Assembly: GCA_017428945.1 (NCBI GenBank) | Contig: JAFRPW010000039.1 | Coordinates: forward strand, 1-64,000 | DNA: 64,000 nt | Origin: Bacteroidales bacterium | GTDB taxonomy: Bacteria; Bacteroidota; Bacteroidia; Bacteroidales; UBA932 | Direction of reading: 5' to 3' | Shown here: positions 34,636 to 42,869 of the stretch, piece after piece | How the letters are laid out: the number at the start of each line of letters is the position of its first letter | Numbering within the stretch: position 1 is the first letter of the stretch | Notes under the pieces: generated by a model | The model's input: only the letters and a program-made list of their open reading frames with translations | Told to the model about the DNA's origin: nothing | The model's database searches: none | Translations under genes and position numbers: made by a program

Positions 34636-34872
34636 TCATCTATCGTTTTTTCTTTCAGATGTAATAATAATACTCCGTCGAATCACGCACTTGGCATTCC
34701 GGAAGGGCTTCTGTTCGTTTATTCCGTAGTTCCGGAGGTAGGCGTACCCGACCCCGAGGGCATCCTTATCCCAGTGGTCACAAAGGGCTTTCAGGTTCCC
34801 GTAGTAGTAATGCTGACCGCCGATTTCCAGATGTACGACCATTCGTTCCTGTTTTCCATTTATATTCGCCAT
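34636..34872 (-). CDS. Small conserved Bacteroidales protein, hypothetical
   Basis: This 78-residue protein (MANINGKQERMVVHLEIGGQ..., then HYYYGNLKALCDHW and GVGYAYLRNYGINEQKPF) resembles small Bacteroidales proteins, often on mobile elements, with a YYFGS...SYGSLRNYG pattern followed by a CIIR segment. Function is unknown. Only nine bases separate its ATG from that of the divergent RhuM gene, so at least one promoter must lie inside the other gene. Confidence 0.6.
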   Translation of the reverse strand: MANINGKQERMVVHLEIGGQHYYYGNLKALCDHWDKDALGVGYAYLRNYGINEQKPFRNAKCVIRRSIIITSERKNDR

Positions 34873-34881
34873 CGTTCCGTT

Positions 34882-35487
34882 ATGTTTATGGAAGACACTG
34901 GTAATATCGTTATTTACGAGTCCGAAGGAGGAGATATCCGGCTTGATGTAAGGCTGGAGAATGGAAACGTGTGGCTTACTCAGCAACAAATGGCTTTGTT
35001 GTATGGTAAGGCCCCTTCCACCATTAACGAACATATCAGAGACATTTTTGACGATAAAGAACTGCTTCCAGAGGCCTGTAGAAAGAAATTCGGAAATTCC
35101 GAATTTCAGCAGAAGGCATCTTACTACTATAACCTCGACATGATTATCGCCGTAGGGTTCCGAGTCCGTTCCAGAAATGGCGTCATCTTCAGGCAGTGGG
35201 CTGCTGAACGCAAAGCCGAACGCCACGAATACATGACAATGGCCGACTGGGCAAAGCATCTGGACAACGTCCTTACCATGAACGGCGAGCAACTCCTAGT
35301 TGGCTCTGGCTCTGTCAGCCACAAAGAAGCTATCGAAAAAGCAACAGATGAATACAAGAAGTACCAGCAACGCACTTTGAGCGATGTAGAAAAGACCTAT
35401 CTAGATACCATTAGAATACTGGAAGACAAAACAAAGAAAGGAGGTGACCTAAGTCAAATTGACTTTTTGGTCACCTCCGCTGTGTAG
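34882..35487 (+). CDS. RhuM-family protein, internally shortened
   Basis: This 201-residue RhuM-like protein begins DTGNIVIYESEGGDIRLDVR and has VWLTQQQMALLYGKAPSTI and YYNLDMIIAVGFRVRS up to FRQWA. It then jumps to the C-terminal MTMADWAKHLD and VSHKEAIEKATDEYKKY part. About a third of the usual RhuM length (over 300 residues) is missing between. The last residues are coded by one arm of a perfect hairpin at 35440-35478. RhuM proteins occur on mobile islands, with unclear function. Start is ATG 34882 or 34888. Confidence 0.7.
   Translation: MFMEDTGNIVIYESEGGDIRLDVRLENGNVWLTQQQMALLYGKAPSTINEHIRDIFDDKELLPEACRKKFGNSEFQQKASYYYNLDMIIAVGFRVRSRNGVIFRQWAAERKAERHEYMTMADWAKHLDNVLTMNGEQLLVGSGSVSHKEAIEKATDEYKKYQQRTLSDVEKTYLDTIRILEDKTKKGGDLSQIDFLVTSAV
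35440..35478 (+). terminator. Long hairpin at the 3' end of the RhuM gene
   Basis: GGAGGTGACC (35440-35449) pairs with GGTCACCTCC (35469-35478), and AAGTCAA pairs with TTGACTT inside, so nearly the whole 39 bp is palindromic. It overlaps the coding end of the shortened RhuM. No long T-run follows, so it may be an element end as easily as a terminator. Confidence 0.6.
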
Positions 35488-35590
35488 ACTACGGTGAAAA
35501 ATTATCGAACTATATGTGCGGCTTGCAGGTGCTCCAGACGTTTTCAGAAAGTATCAAAGAAGAAAATGTGAGTGATTCTTTGATATGATA

Positions 35591-35623
35591 GTTGTTTATA
35601 TCATATAATTTTATTAGTTTTGC
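35591..35623 (+). promoter_or_regulatory. Promoter of the AAA ATPase gene
   Basis: GTTG at 35591-35594 and TAGTTTTGC at 35615-35623 are spaced by 20 bp, as in Bacteroidetes promoters. The ATG follows at 35642. Confidence 0.6.
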
Positions 35624-35641
35624 GACAAAAGAACAAGAGAT

Positions 35642-36775
35642 ATGGAAATACCTTTCGTATATGGCAAAATCGTTGCCGATAATGACTTTACAGACAGGGT
35701 AGAAGAGACCAGAAAATTGGTTTCCAACTTTCTTTCTCGGACAAACACCGCTATCATCTCCCCTCGGCGGTGGGGGAAGTCTTCTCTGGTCAACAAGGCG
35801 ATAGAGTCTGTCGCAAAATTAGACAACACTATTCTGTTTGTGAAAATGAATGCGTTCAAATGCGAGACGCCACAAGATTTTTACGAGTTGTTTGCAAAAC
35901 GAACCATCGAAAGCATATCTTCCACGGCTGAGACGCTCCTTTCCAACGCAAAAGAATTCATCTCAAGGCTTTTGCCAAAACTGTCCATCTCAGACCCGAC
36001 TGGCCAATATGAGATGTCTTTTGGCGTAGACCTAAAGAACAATCCTATCGGGGAGGATATTCTGGACCTTCCCCATCAGATAGCAAAGAATCGGAGAAAA
36101 AAGGTTGTGGTTTGCATTGATGAATTTCAGCAAATAGGGGAGTTTGCGGATACAGAGCAGTTCCAGAAAATACTAAGAAGTCATTGGCAAGAGCACTCGG
36201 ATGTGGCCTATATCCTTTACGGGAGCAAGAAGCATATGATGCTCAACATCTTTGGAGAATATGGAAGTCCGTTCTACAAGTTTGGAGATTTGATGTTCCT
36301 TCCGAAGATATCCAAAGAAAACTGGGTCGCTTATATCAAAGACCGTTTCACGGAAACCAAGAAGTCGATTTCTGATGATGCCGCCGGACATCTGGCCGAT
36401 TTGGTCGAGAACCATTCCTACTATGTCCAGCAGCTGGCTCAGTATGCCTGGCTCCGAACGGATAAGGTTTGTTCAGAAGAGATTGTCGATGCCGCATTCC
36501 AGGGAATGCTCGATTCACTGAACCTTCAGTTTGTCAACCTGATGGACAGTATGACGGAAAAGCAGCGGAGTTTTCTCTGTGCCGTCAGCGACGGTGTCAA
36601 GAATCTTTCTTCCGTTGAAACTCTTTCTCGTTACCGGCTTGGAACAAGCGGGAATATCCGCATCATTAAAGGAGCGCTTAAAAAGGGGGATTTGATTGAA
36701 GAGACCGGTCACCAGGTTGAAATCCAGGATCCGTTGTTCAAGCAATGGATTCAGAGGGTATACAAAAAACTATGA
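35642..36775 (+). CDS. AAA-family ATPase of an accessory island
   Basis: This 377-residue ATPase has Walker A SPRRWGKSS near residue 40 and Walker B VVCIDEF near residue 160, followed by an SGSKKH-like sensor stretch (YGSKKHMM). The C-terminal region (about 280-377) looks like a winged helix of the archaeal-type ATPase/STAND family. Such proteins are abundant in Bacteroidales and their role is mostly unknown. Codon use is AT-richer than the flanking core genes. It has its own promoter. Confidence 0.78.
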   Translation: MEIPFVYGKIVADNDFTDRVEETRKLVSNFLSRTNTAIISPRRWGKSSLVNKAIESVAKLDNTILFVKMNAFKCETPQDFYELFAKRTIESISSTAETLLSNAKEFISRLLPKLSISDPTGQYEMSFGVDLKNNPIGEDILDLPHQIAKNRRKKVVVCIDEFQQIGEFADTEQFQKILRSHWQEHSDVAYILYGSKKHMMLNIFGEYGSPFYKFGDLMFLPKISKENWVAYIKDRFTETKKSISDDAAGHLADLVENHSYYVQQLAQYAWLRTDKVCSEEIVDAAFQGMLDSLNLQFVNLMDSMTEKQRSFLCAVSDGVKNLSSVETLSRYRLGTSGNIRIIKGALKKGDLIEETGHQVEIQDPLFKQWIQRVYKKL

Positions 36776-36843
36776 AACAGTTTATTCTTGATTCTGTGTA
36801 AGCCATTTCCTAAACCAAAGATAGTTATAAGAAACACAAATAC

Positions 36844-36875
36844 AAAAAGAGGAACTATCAGTTAGATAATTCCTC
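36844..36875 (-). terminator. Terminator of tRNA-fMet
   Basis: GAGGAA pairs with TTCCTC, with an inner TATC/GATA extension, and is followed by five T on the minus strand. It sits directly downstream of the tRNA. Confidence 0.8.
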
Positions 36876-36882
36876 TGTTTAG

Positions 36883-36955
<73 letters not shown>

Positions 36956-37007
36956 GTTTGGGACTGCAAAGGTAGTAATAAAAAATGAATTTGCAAATTT
37001 TTTGTTT

Positions 37008-37016
37008 TATCTTTGT
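37008..37016 (+). promoter_or_regulatory. -7 box of the hydrolase gene at 37038
   Basis: TATCTTTGT matches the consensus, 21 bp before the ATG. Confidence 0.6.
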
Positions 37017-37037
37017 CTTAGCATCTACTGAACGAGT

Positions 37038-38033
37038 ATGAAACGCTTATTGGTATGCATAGCACTTCTCTGCATGTTTTCCTGCGGCCAAAAGGCTCCG
37101 CTGAAGCTCTGGCCGGAAGTGGATCCCCGCATGAGTGTGACTCTGGTTGAGCAGCGCGACGGCTACACCTGCAGCCTCATTGAGTACAACGCCGTGGGGG
37201 AGGAACGCCTTCAGGCATATCTTCTGGTGCCGGACGGGGCATCGGCACAGAATCCGTGCCCGGGACTGGTGCTGCTGCACGACCACGGCGCCCGTTTTGA
37301 CATCGGCAAGGAAAAGCTTGTGAGGCCGGTGGAGAGTGCGCCGGAAGCCGTGAAATCGTCGGCCCTGCAGTGGGTGGATAAGAATATGGACGGAGTCTTC
37401 TTTGCAGACCGCCTTGCGTCCGAAGGCTTTGTTGTGATTGTTCCCGATGTCCTTTACTGGGGCGCAAGAAATGTCCCGCAAAAGGACGTCTACGAAGGCC
37501 AGAGGGCGGTTTACGACAGCCTTTTGCGCCGTAATGTCATCTGGGCGGAGCAGACTCTGAACGAGGATGCGGCGGCAGCACGGCTCATATCACGCATGCC
37601 GTATGTGGCTAAAGTCGGCTGCGCAGGATGGTCCATGGGAGCACACAGGGCGTGGCTTCTGGCGGCATTCTGCAAGGAGATAGAAAGCGGAGCCGCCGTA
37701 TCCTGGATGACGCTCAAGGAAACGCAGCCCTCAGAGTATAAGGCATCGGATTACTCCATGCTGATTCCGGATCTTCGGGAGAAGTACGATTTCCCGGACA
37801 TCGCCAGGTGGATATGCCCAAAGCCGTTCCTGTTCCTTAGCGGGACAACGGACCGTCTGTTCCCTTATGAATCCACGTCCAGGGCATTCCAAAGAATGCA
37901 GGATATATATAAGGAATCCAGGCATGAGGGAAAGCTCCGCACGGAGTTCTTCGAAGGCGGGCACCACCTTGGAATACCCGTCCAGGATACTGTCAGCAGC
38001 TTCCTTTCCGGCACTCTGGGCACACACCCTTGA
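37038..38033 (+). CDS. Alpha/beta hydrolase lipoprotein (dienelactone-hydrolase-like)
   Basis: This 331-residue protein has a short signal ending in LCMFSC (lipobox). The hydrolase core includes LVLLHDHGARFD, a nucleophile elbow GWSMGA near residue 198, SGTTDRLFP with a possible catalytic Asp, and EGGHHLGIP with the His. It resembles dienelactone-hydrolase and acetyl-esterase-like enzymes. The substrate is unknown. Its 3' end overlaps the convergent Fur-family gene by 41 bp. Confidence 0.78.
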   Translation: MKRLLVCIALLCMFSCGQKAPLKLWPEVDPRMSVTLVEQRDGYTCSLIEYNAVGEERLQAYLLVPDGASAQNPCPGLVLLHDHGARFDIGKEKLVRPVESAPEAVKSSALQWVDKNMDGVFFADRLASEGFVVIVPDVLYWGARNVPQKDVYEGQRAVYDSLLRRNVIWAEQTLNEDAAAARLISRMPYVAKVGCAGWSMGAHRAWLLAAFCKEIESGAAVSWMTLKETQPSEYKASDYSMLIPDLREKYDFPDIARWICPKPFLFLSGTTDRLFPYESTSRAFQRMQDIYKESRHEGKLRTEFFEGGHHLGIPVQDTVSSFLSGTLGTHP

Positions 38034-38403
38034 CAAGATAGCTTGCCCCCGTTACAGAGTATCCTTCCGGTATTTCTACCGCAGGAATAGGGGTATCTTC
38101 AAAACAATACGTCTTATGGCAATTCTCGCAGTAGAAATGTACGTGGAGGTCGTCGTCGTGACCTTCCGTATGGCTGTGGCAGAACTCGTAGCGCACGCCT
38201 TCGCCCGTGTCTTCCAGGACATGCACAAGGTGCGCTTCCTTGAACGCCTGAAGCGCCCTGAAGATGTTGCTTTTGTCAATTGTCTCCAGCATGTCCTCCA
38301 GTTCCGTCATGGACAGGGGACGATGCGCATCCGCAAGCGTCCTGGCAATCATGAGCCGGTTGGCAGTTGCCTTGACTCCGTGCTCCAGAAGAATCTTTTC
38401 CAT
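37993..38403 (-). CDS. Fur-family metal-dependent repressor
   Basis: This 136-residue regulator has an N-terminal winged helix (SMTELEDMLETIDKSNIFRA) and the C-terminal zinc and metal-binding part with HVHFYCENCHKTYC and CPEC. It could sense iron, zinc or peroxide (Fur, Zur or PerR). The sequence does not decide which. ATG 38403 overlaps the upstream stop by one base (TAATG), so it is coupled to the isomerase-like gene. The end overlaps the convergent hydrolase gene. Confidence 0.88.
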   Translation of the reverse strand: MEKILLEHGVKATANRLMIARTLADAHRPLSMTELEDMLETIDKSNIFRALQAFKEAHLVHVLEDTGEGVRYEFCHSHTEGHDDDLHVHFYCENCHKTYCFEDTPIPAVEIPEGYSVTGASYLVKGVCPECRKGSC

Positions 38404-39596
38404 TATCCAAGCAGCTCGTCTATCAGTTCCTTGCAGTGGCCGGGCAGGATTATATGGTGGTTGCCGATGGGCCCGGTAAGGAAGTACCTGGCATCGGCAG
38501 GGTCTATCTGGACCATTACCTGGGTGCGGCAGAGGTTATCCTCGTACTGGTTGTAAAGGAGCTGGCCCTCGGAGACGAAGTACATTCCAAGGTCTCCGGA
38601 GACTTTGAACACGGTTACCGGGCCTTCCGGGAATTCCCCATGTATGCCTACGCCGATTCCGCTCTCAAAGTGGGTGTCGTACTGCCAGTTCTCCACCATG
38701 TTGAACGGTATGGTGCAGTGCGCAAACAGCATCTTTCCCGTCTGTGAATCTATGCGGGCGGGGTTGGCCTGGCAGCCGCAGATGCCGGTGAGGGCATGGG
38801 AGATCATCATTGTAAGGAGAGCCGGGACATCGCCCTCGCAGGCGGCCGGGATGCCGTCGGAGTTGAACGACGCCAGGGCGAGGCAGCCGGTATTTCCTAC
38901 GGCGGTGAGGAGGTCGAAACACCTCAGGGTGAAGGCGCTCAGCTGATACTTCTCCACCAGCACTTTAAGTGCGTTGTATATCTGTACCGCTCCGGGGTAC
39001 GATTTGCGGACATCATCGGCCATGGGTACTTCTCCGGGGGCAGGGGAGCCTTGTGCGTTTGCAATCTCTTTAAGAAGCTCCTCCATGGGAACTTCCACAA
39101 TCCTTGCGCCCATGCGGTCCATCACCGAGGTGGGATTGGCATGGCTTGATATGAGCCAGTCCGAGGGCTGTCCAACTACTCCTATACGCGCTCCCTGGAG
39201 ACTCTTTTTCGCCTGCTGTGCAGTTGCAATTACATCTATCCTGTGGCTGATATACTCCGGGCTCCCGTGCAGAACCTCACCCTTGAGCCCCTGCTGGCGA
39301 AGGTAGGACAGAATCTCCAGCGACGCCGCCAGGGAGTTGCTCTTTCCCGATGTGAGCAGGTAGTACTTCTCAACTCCGCGGGCAAGCATCTCCGGAAGAA
39401 GGCCCTTGAAAATGCCTTCTGCACCGCCTGTACGCACATATATCAGGTCCAGCCCTCCGGTACCGAAGTCACGGAAGTCCGCTCCTTTGAACTCGAACCC
39501 ACCTTCTGGAAATACCCCTTTCAGAAACTCGTCACTCAACTTCTGCACGGACTCCTCGTTATGTAACCCTGAAGTAATTGTAAATATATTGATCAT
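38403..39596 (-). CDS. L-fucose/L-arabinose isomerase-fold protein
   Basis: This 397-residue protein resembles the FucI/AraA fold: an N-terminal region with YVRTGGAEGIF, a middle with GVVGQPSDWLISS, and a C-terminal metal-site-like stretch (DGIPAACEGDVPALLTMMIS). Proteins of this type are often annotated as fucose isomerase-like, yet the real substrate is seldom known. It is cotranscribed with the Fur-family gene. The start lies 37 bp after the SRP RNA terminator, with no clear promoter of its own. Confidence 0.7.
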   Translation of the reverse strand: MINIFTITSGLHNEESVQKLSDEFLKGVFPEGGFEFKGADFRDFGTGGLDLIYVRTGGAEGIFKGLLPEMLARGVEKYYLLTSGKSNSLAASLEILSYLRQQGLKGEVLHGSPEYISHRIDVIATAQQAKKSLQGARIGVVGQPSDWLISSHANPTSVMDRMGARIVEVPMEELLKEIANAQGSPAPGEVPMADDVRKSYPGAVQIYNALKVLVEKYQLSAFTLRCFDLLTAVGNTGCLALASFNSDGIPAACEGDVPALLTMMISHALTGICGCQANPARIDSQTGKMLFAHCTIPFNMVENWQYDTHFESGIGVGIHGEFPEGPVTVFKVSGDLGMYFVSEGQLLYNQYEDNLCRTQVMVQIDPADARYFLTGPIGNHHIILPGHCKELIDELLG

Positions 39597-39633
39597 ATTT
39601 TTTTACATTAAAGGGCCAAAAAGAAATAAAAAA

Positions 39634-39730
39634 GGGAAAGCACCTTGTATCGCACCGCTACAACCTCTTACCCTTGCTGCATTCCTGCCCTGGGGGAGTT
39701 GGGAGGGAGCTGGTCGTACAAGACTTTCCC
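39634..39730 (-). ncRNA. ffs: Signal recognition particle RNA (4.5S type)
   Basis: The minus strand gives a hairpin RNA of about 97 nt. Its ends GGGAAAG and CTTTCCC pair, and the apical domain holds the conserved CAGGAATGCAGCAAGG on the 3' side opposite CCCAACTCCCCCAGGG. A -7 box (TAACTTTGC on the minus strand, 39734-39742) lies just upstream and a T-run follows. It binds Ffh to target proteins to the membrane. Confidence 0.9.
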
Positions 39731-39733
39731 GCT

Positions 39734-39742
39734 GCAAAGTTA
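39734..39742 (-). promoter_or_regulatory. -7 box of the SRP RNA gene
   Basis: TAACTTTGC on the minus strand, a full consensus match, places transcription start at the 5' G of the SRP RNA. Confidence 0.7.
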
Positions 39743-39752
39743 ACTATTTTCC

Positions 39753-40232
39753 TCAAACTTTCAAACTGTCAAAGATGAAGGGAAGGATATCGTCCACCTT
39801 CTCAAACTTGCGGATACGTTTGGCGCCCACCCAGATGGTCTTGAGCGGGCGGCCGTATTTTTTCTGGTATTCCGCCATGACCTGACGGCAGGCGCCGCAG
39901 GGAGAGGCGGGGGATTCACAGAGCTCTCCGTGGTCCGCTCCGGCAATTGCCAGGGTGTCGAACGGGACGTCCGGGTAGTTGGCACTGGCCCAGAACATGG
40001 CCGTACGCTCTGCGCAGAGGCCGGAAGGGTATGCGGCGTTTTCCTGGTTTGCACCCTTGACGATGACGCCGTTGGCAAGCCTCAGGGCGGCCCCTACCTG
40101 GAAATTGGAATATGGGGAATATGACCCCGCCTGGGACTCCAGAGCTGCTTTTACAAGCTGCTGGTCTTCCGCAGACATCTCCTCAATGGAGTCGTATTCT
40201 GTGTAATTGAGTTTCAGTGTTATTTCTTTCAT
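39753..40232 (-). CDS. cdd: Cytidine deaminase
   Basis: This 159-residue zinc enzyme deaminates cytidine and deoxycytidine in nucleoside salvage. It shows YSPYSNFQVGAA, the catalytic CAERTA near residue 73 and the zinc ligands PCGACRQ near residue 110. It is monocistronic. A TTTG (40265-40268) and TATCTTTCC (40236-40244) pair spaced by 20 bp form its promoter, overlapping the end of the upstream gene. Confidence 0.95.
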   Translation of the reverse strand: MKEITLKLNYTEYDSIEEMSAEDQQLVKAALESQAGSYSPYSNFQVGAALRLANGVIVKGANQENAAYPSGLCAERTAMFWASANYPDVPFDTLAIAGADHGELCESPASPCGACRQVMAEYQKKYGRPLKTIWVGAKRIRKFEKVDDILPFIFDSLKV

Positions 40233-40259
40233 GTTGGAAAGATAAGAATTATTTTGGCT

Positions 40260-41252
40260 TTAAGCAAATTGCTCTATTCTCTCAAAGGGTTCCGGAAGCG
40301 GAGAAGAGCACCTCACGGTCTTTCCCGTGAAGGGGTGGCGGAACACCAGCGAGCCGGCGTGAAGGGCCAGGCGGTGCAGGGGATTGGTCTGGGCGCCGTA
40401 TTTGTCGTCTCCGGCAATTGGATGGCCAAGGTCTTCTGCATGTACGCGGATCTGGTTCTTGCGTCCGGTGGAAAGCGTGAACTGTGCAAGGGTATATTCC
40501 GACGGCCCGCGGTGGCCGTAACCAACTACTTTATAATGCGTTATGGCAAGCTGCCCGTCCTTTGTCTCTGAGGGGGAAGAATACATCTTGAGGGACTTCT
40601 CGTTCTCCGACAGCCAGCTTTGCACGGCGCCCTGCTTTTTCTCCAGGCGGCCTTCCAGCCAGGCTGTGTAGGTGCGTTCAATTACAAGTTCCTTCCACTT
40701 GCTCTGGAGTATGTCCTTGGAACGCTCGTCCTTGGCAAATATCACCAGGCCCGATGTCCCTTTGTCCAGGCGGTGGACTATCCAGATCTTGGCGGTGGAG
40801 CGGTCGGGCTGCTTTCCGCTCAGGATGTCTTCCTTGCGCTGCATCCTTGCCGATACCTTGATATAAGCATTAAGGAGAGCATACAGGGTCTTTTCCCTGT
40901 GCCCGCCCTTTGAGGCCGATCCCCGTGCGGTGGAGACGGTGAGGAGGCCTGACGGCTTGTCCACGACTATATAATTATCGTCCTCGAAGACAATTCTCAC
41001 TCCGGCTTTTATTACCTCTTCGCGGGCATCGCTGCGGGTGGCGCGGGCTATGGAAATGCCCTTGGGGAGTACCGTCAGGCTGTTTCCCTTCCTGAGCGGA
41101 TGGTCAAATGCGGTGACGCTCTCACCGCCCACCAGCACCTGCCCCTTGGAGAGCATGTTCTTTACGCCGGTCTTTGACTGGCCGGGAAATAGCTCGTAGA
41201 GGTACTCGAGTAGAGGGGCGTCGCGGGTGACTTTGAATTGTTGTCCGGTCAT
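40260..41252 (-). CDS. RluA-family pseudouridine synthase
   Basis: This 330-residue RNA-modifying enzyme has an N-terminal S4-like part (residues about 10-70) and the catalytic IVHRLDKGTSGLVIF near residue 155, whose Asp is essential. FTLSTGRKNQIRVH and GDDKYG complete the RluA pattern. It should convert uridine to pseudouridine in rRNA or tRNA. The exact site is not readable. It is coupled to the upstream LRR gene by a four-base overlap. Confidence 0.9.
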   Translation of the reverse strand: MTGQQFKVTRDAPLLEYLYELFPGQSKTGVKNMLSKGQVLVGGESVTAFDHPLRKGNSLTVLPKGISIARATRSDAREEVIKAGVRIVFEDDNYIVVDKPSGLLTVSTARGSASKGGHREKTLYALLNAYIKVSARMQRKEDILSGKQPDRSTAKIWIVHRLDKGTSGLVIFAKDERSKDILQSKWKELVIERTYTAWLEGRLEKKQGAVQSWLSENEKSLKMYSSPSETKDGQLAITHYKVVGYGHRGPSEYTLAQFTLSTGRKNQIRVHAEDLGHPIAGDDKYGAQTNPLHRLALHAGSLVFRHPFTGKTVRCSSPLPEPFERIEQFA

Positions 41253-41869
41253 AGTTCTTCGATGTATGTGTGAAGTTCCCTGGGAAGCAGGCCCAGGAAC
41301 ATGTCCAGAGTTCCGTGCGGGATAATTATGGTTTCAAGGGACTCGCAGTCGTCGAAGGCATCGTCCCCGATAATCTCTATGTCGCGTCCCAGCTTTATCT
41401 GGTAAAGGTTTATGCAGCCCTGGAATGCGCGCGGTCCTATTACCCGGAGGCCCTTCGGGAGGGTGATCCTTTCAAGCTGCCAGCAGTCCACGAACGCGGC
41501 CTCGCCTATGAACAGCAGGGATGCGGGAAGCTTTATGGTCTCCAGTGCTCCGCACTCTGAAAATGCTTCTGCGCCTATATGGGTGAGGGTCGGGGGGAGT
41601 TTGATATGCTCCAGGAAGGAGGAACGCTCTTCAAGGGGAATCTCTTTGCCGACCGGGGTGTCCGCCATATAGTCCTGGAATGCGAAAACGCCGTCACAGA
41701 TTACCCTGCAGCCTTCCCTGACCTCCACTTCCGGAGGGAAGTTCTCCGCGTCCAGGAGAAAGGCGCCGTCGGAGGAGTAGCTCAGGCGGTTGGCGTCGTC
41801 CCAATCGTCCCTTGCAAACTCCTTGGGGGAAGGAGCTGTGGGGACAGAAAGAATATCCTGGAGGGTCAT
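41249..41869 (-). CDS. BspA-type leucine-rich repeat protein
   Basis: This 206-residue protein has four or so BspA/LRR_5 repeats in its second half, each of about 23 residues (LTHIGAEAFSECGALETIKLP, then similar FIGEAAFVDCWQLERITLP and VIGPRAFQGC). No signal peptide is visible, so it is probably cytoplasmic. It lies between a hypothetical gene and a pseudouridine synthase in one compact operon. Function is unknown. Confidence 0.82.
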   Translation of the reverse strand: MTLQDILSVPTAPSPKEFARDDWDDANRLSYSSDGAFLLDAENFPPEVEVREGCRVICDGVFAFQDYMADTPVGKEIPLEERSSFLEHIKLPPTLTHIGAEAFSECGALETIKLPASLLFIGEAAFVDCWQLERITLPKGLRVIGPRAFQGCINLYQIKLGRDIEIIGDDAFDDCESLETIIIPHGTLDMFLGLLPRELHTYIEEL

Positions 41870-41870
41870 G

Positions 41871-42332
41871 CTAGAAGGTCTTGATGAAGTCGATGTCTTT
41901 CTTGAGCATCACTTTTGGGTCTGTCTTGCATACGCGCTGGAAAAGCATGAACTGGTATGCAGGGGAGAGATATACGCGGTGCTCGTTCTTGCCCTTGCGC
42001 CACCACTTGTAGAAGGCGACGGGGTCCGTATCGAAAGGTATCTTTGCAGGAATCTCGGAGGGGAAACCAGGGAAGTCGATGAGCATCTTGAGGCCGGTAA
42101 TGCGCTTGTAGTACTCGAAGTCTGCCCGGCGGAGTTTGGAGACAAGGGGAGCGAAGACCTCGTACTGGTCTACCTGGAGGACTTTCTCCTTCACTACCAT
42201 CTTGTGAATGCGGACCGGATCCTTCACCACCCACTCGCCAACTCTCATAGTTACAGGACCTTCCTCGCATTCAAGAGTAAGGAGGTCTTGTGACAGATAG
42301 ATTTTTTCCTGGCTAATAGGGTGGGTTTCCAT
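41871..42332 (-). CDS. Hypothetical protein
   Basis: This 153-residue protein (METHPISQEKIYLSQDLL...) has no signal peptide or membrane helix and I recognise no family. The C-terminal half is basic and aromatic (FYKWWRKGKNEHRVYLSP). ATG 42332 is chosen because a -7 box (TATATTTGC on the minus strand, 42353-42361) lies 20 bp upstream. It is the first gene of a three-gene operon with the LRR and pseudouridine synthase genes. Confidence 0.65.
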   Translation of the reverse strand: METHPISQEKIYLSQDLLTLECEEGPVTMRVGEWVVKDPVRIHKMVVKEKVLQVDQYEVFAPLVSKLRRADFEYYKRITGLKMLIDFPGFPSEIPAKIPFDTDPVAFYKWWRKGKNEHRVYLSPAYQFMLFQRVCKTDPKVMLKKDIDFIKTF

Positions 42333-42393
42333 TGTTTCACACACGTAATAGCGCAAATATATGAAAAATATTTCTTTTTTCATTGTTTTTTTT

Positions 42394-42402
42394 TAACTTT
42401 GG
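42394..42402 (+). promoter_or_regulatory. -7 box of the DUF4332 gene
   Basis: TAACTTTGG matches TAnnTTTG and lies 39 bp upstream of the ATG, after a long T-tract. Confidence 0.55.
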
Positions 42403-42441
42403 GGTTGATAACAGCGCAATAACCTCTAAATTTTATAAATT

Positions 42442-42849
42442 ATGGCTTACAAAATCATCGACATTCAGGGTATCGGCCCCGTTTATGCAGAAAAACTCAT
42501 CGCTGCAGGCATTGAAACCGTAGACCAGCTTCTTGAAAAGGGCTGCTGCCCCAAGGGCCGCAAGGAACTTGAAGAGAAGACCGGCATCCGCGGAGACCTT
42601 ATCCTCACCTGGGTCAACCATGCAGACCTGTTCCGCGTAAAGGGCGTAGGTCCCCAGTTCTCCGAACTCCTCGAAGCCGCAGGTGTGGACACCGTCAAGG
42701 AGCTCCGCAACCGCAACGCCGCCAACCTGGCTGCCAAGATGCTGGAAATCAACGAGGCAAAGCACCTGTGCAAGCGCACTCCCGTTGAGAAGGAAATCCA
42801 GAAGTACATCGATGCCGCCAAGGCTCTCGAGCCCAAGGTGACCTACTAG
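42442..42849 (+). CDS. DUF4332 helix-hairpin-helix protein
   Basis: This 135-residue protein has two helix-hairpin-helix-like stretches, IDIQGIGPVYAEKLIAAGI near residue 6 and FRVKGVGPQFSELLEAAGV near residue 63, typical of DUF4332. Such motifs usually bind DNA backbone without sequence preference. Codons are strongly biased, which suggests high expression. It is monocistronic. Confidence 0.85.
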   Translation: MAYKIIDIQGIGPVYAEKLIAAGIETVDQLLEKGCCPKGRKELEEKTGIRGDLILTWVNHADLFRVKGVGPQFSELLEAAGVDTVKELRNRNAANLAAKMLEINEAKHLCKRTPVEKEIQKYIDAAKALEPKVTY

Positions 42850-42869
42850 TTAAAAAAAATTATTTTTTA

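Noticed and set aside
34873-35292. N-terminal extension of the small minus-strand protein at 34636-34872
   Set aside because: It lies opposite the RhuM coding region and does not resemble the family. Only the last 78 residues do.
36776-36880. Attachment-site duplication of tRNA-fMet at the island edge
   Set aside because: I looked for a repeat of the tRNA 3' end at the left border near 33.4 kb and found none, so integration at the tRNA is not supported.
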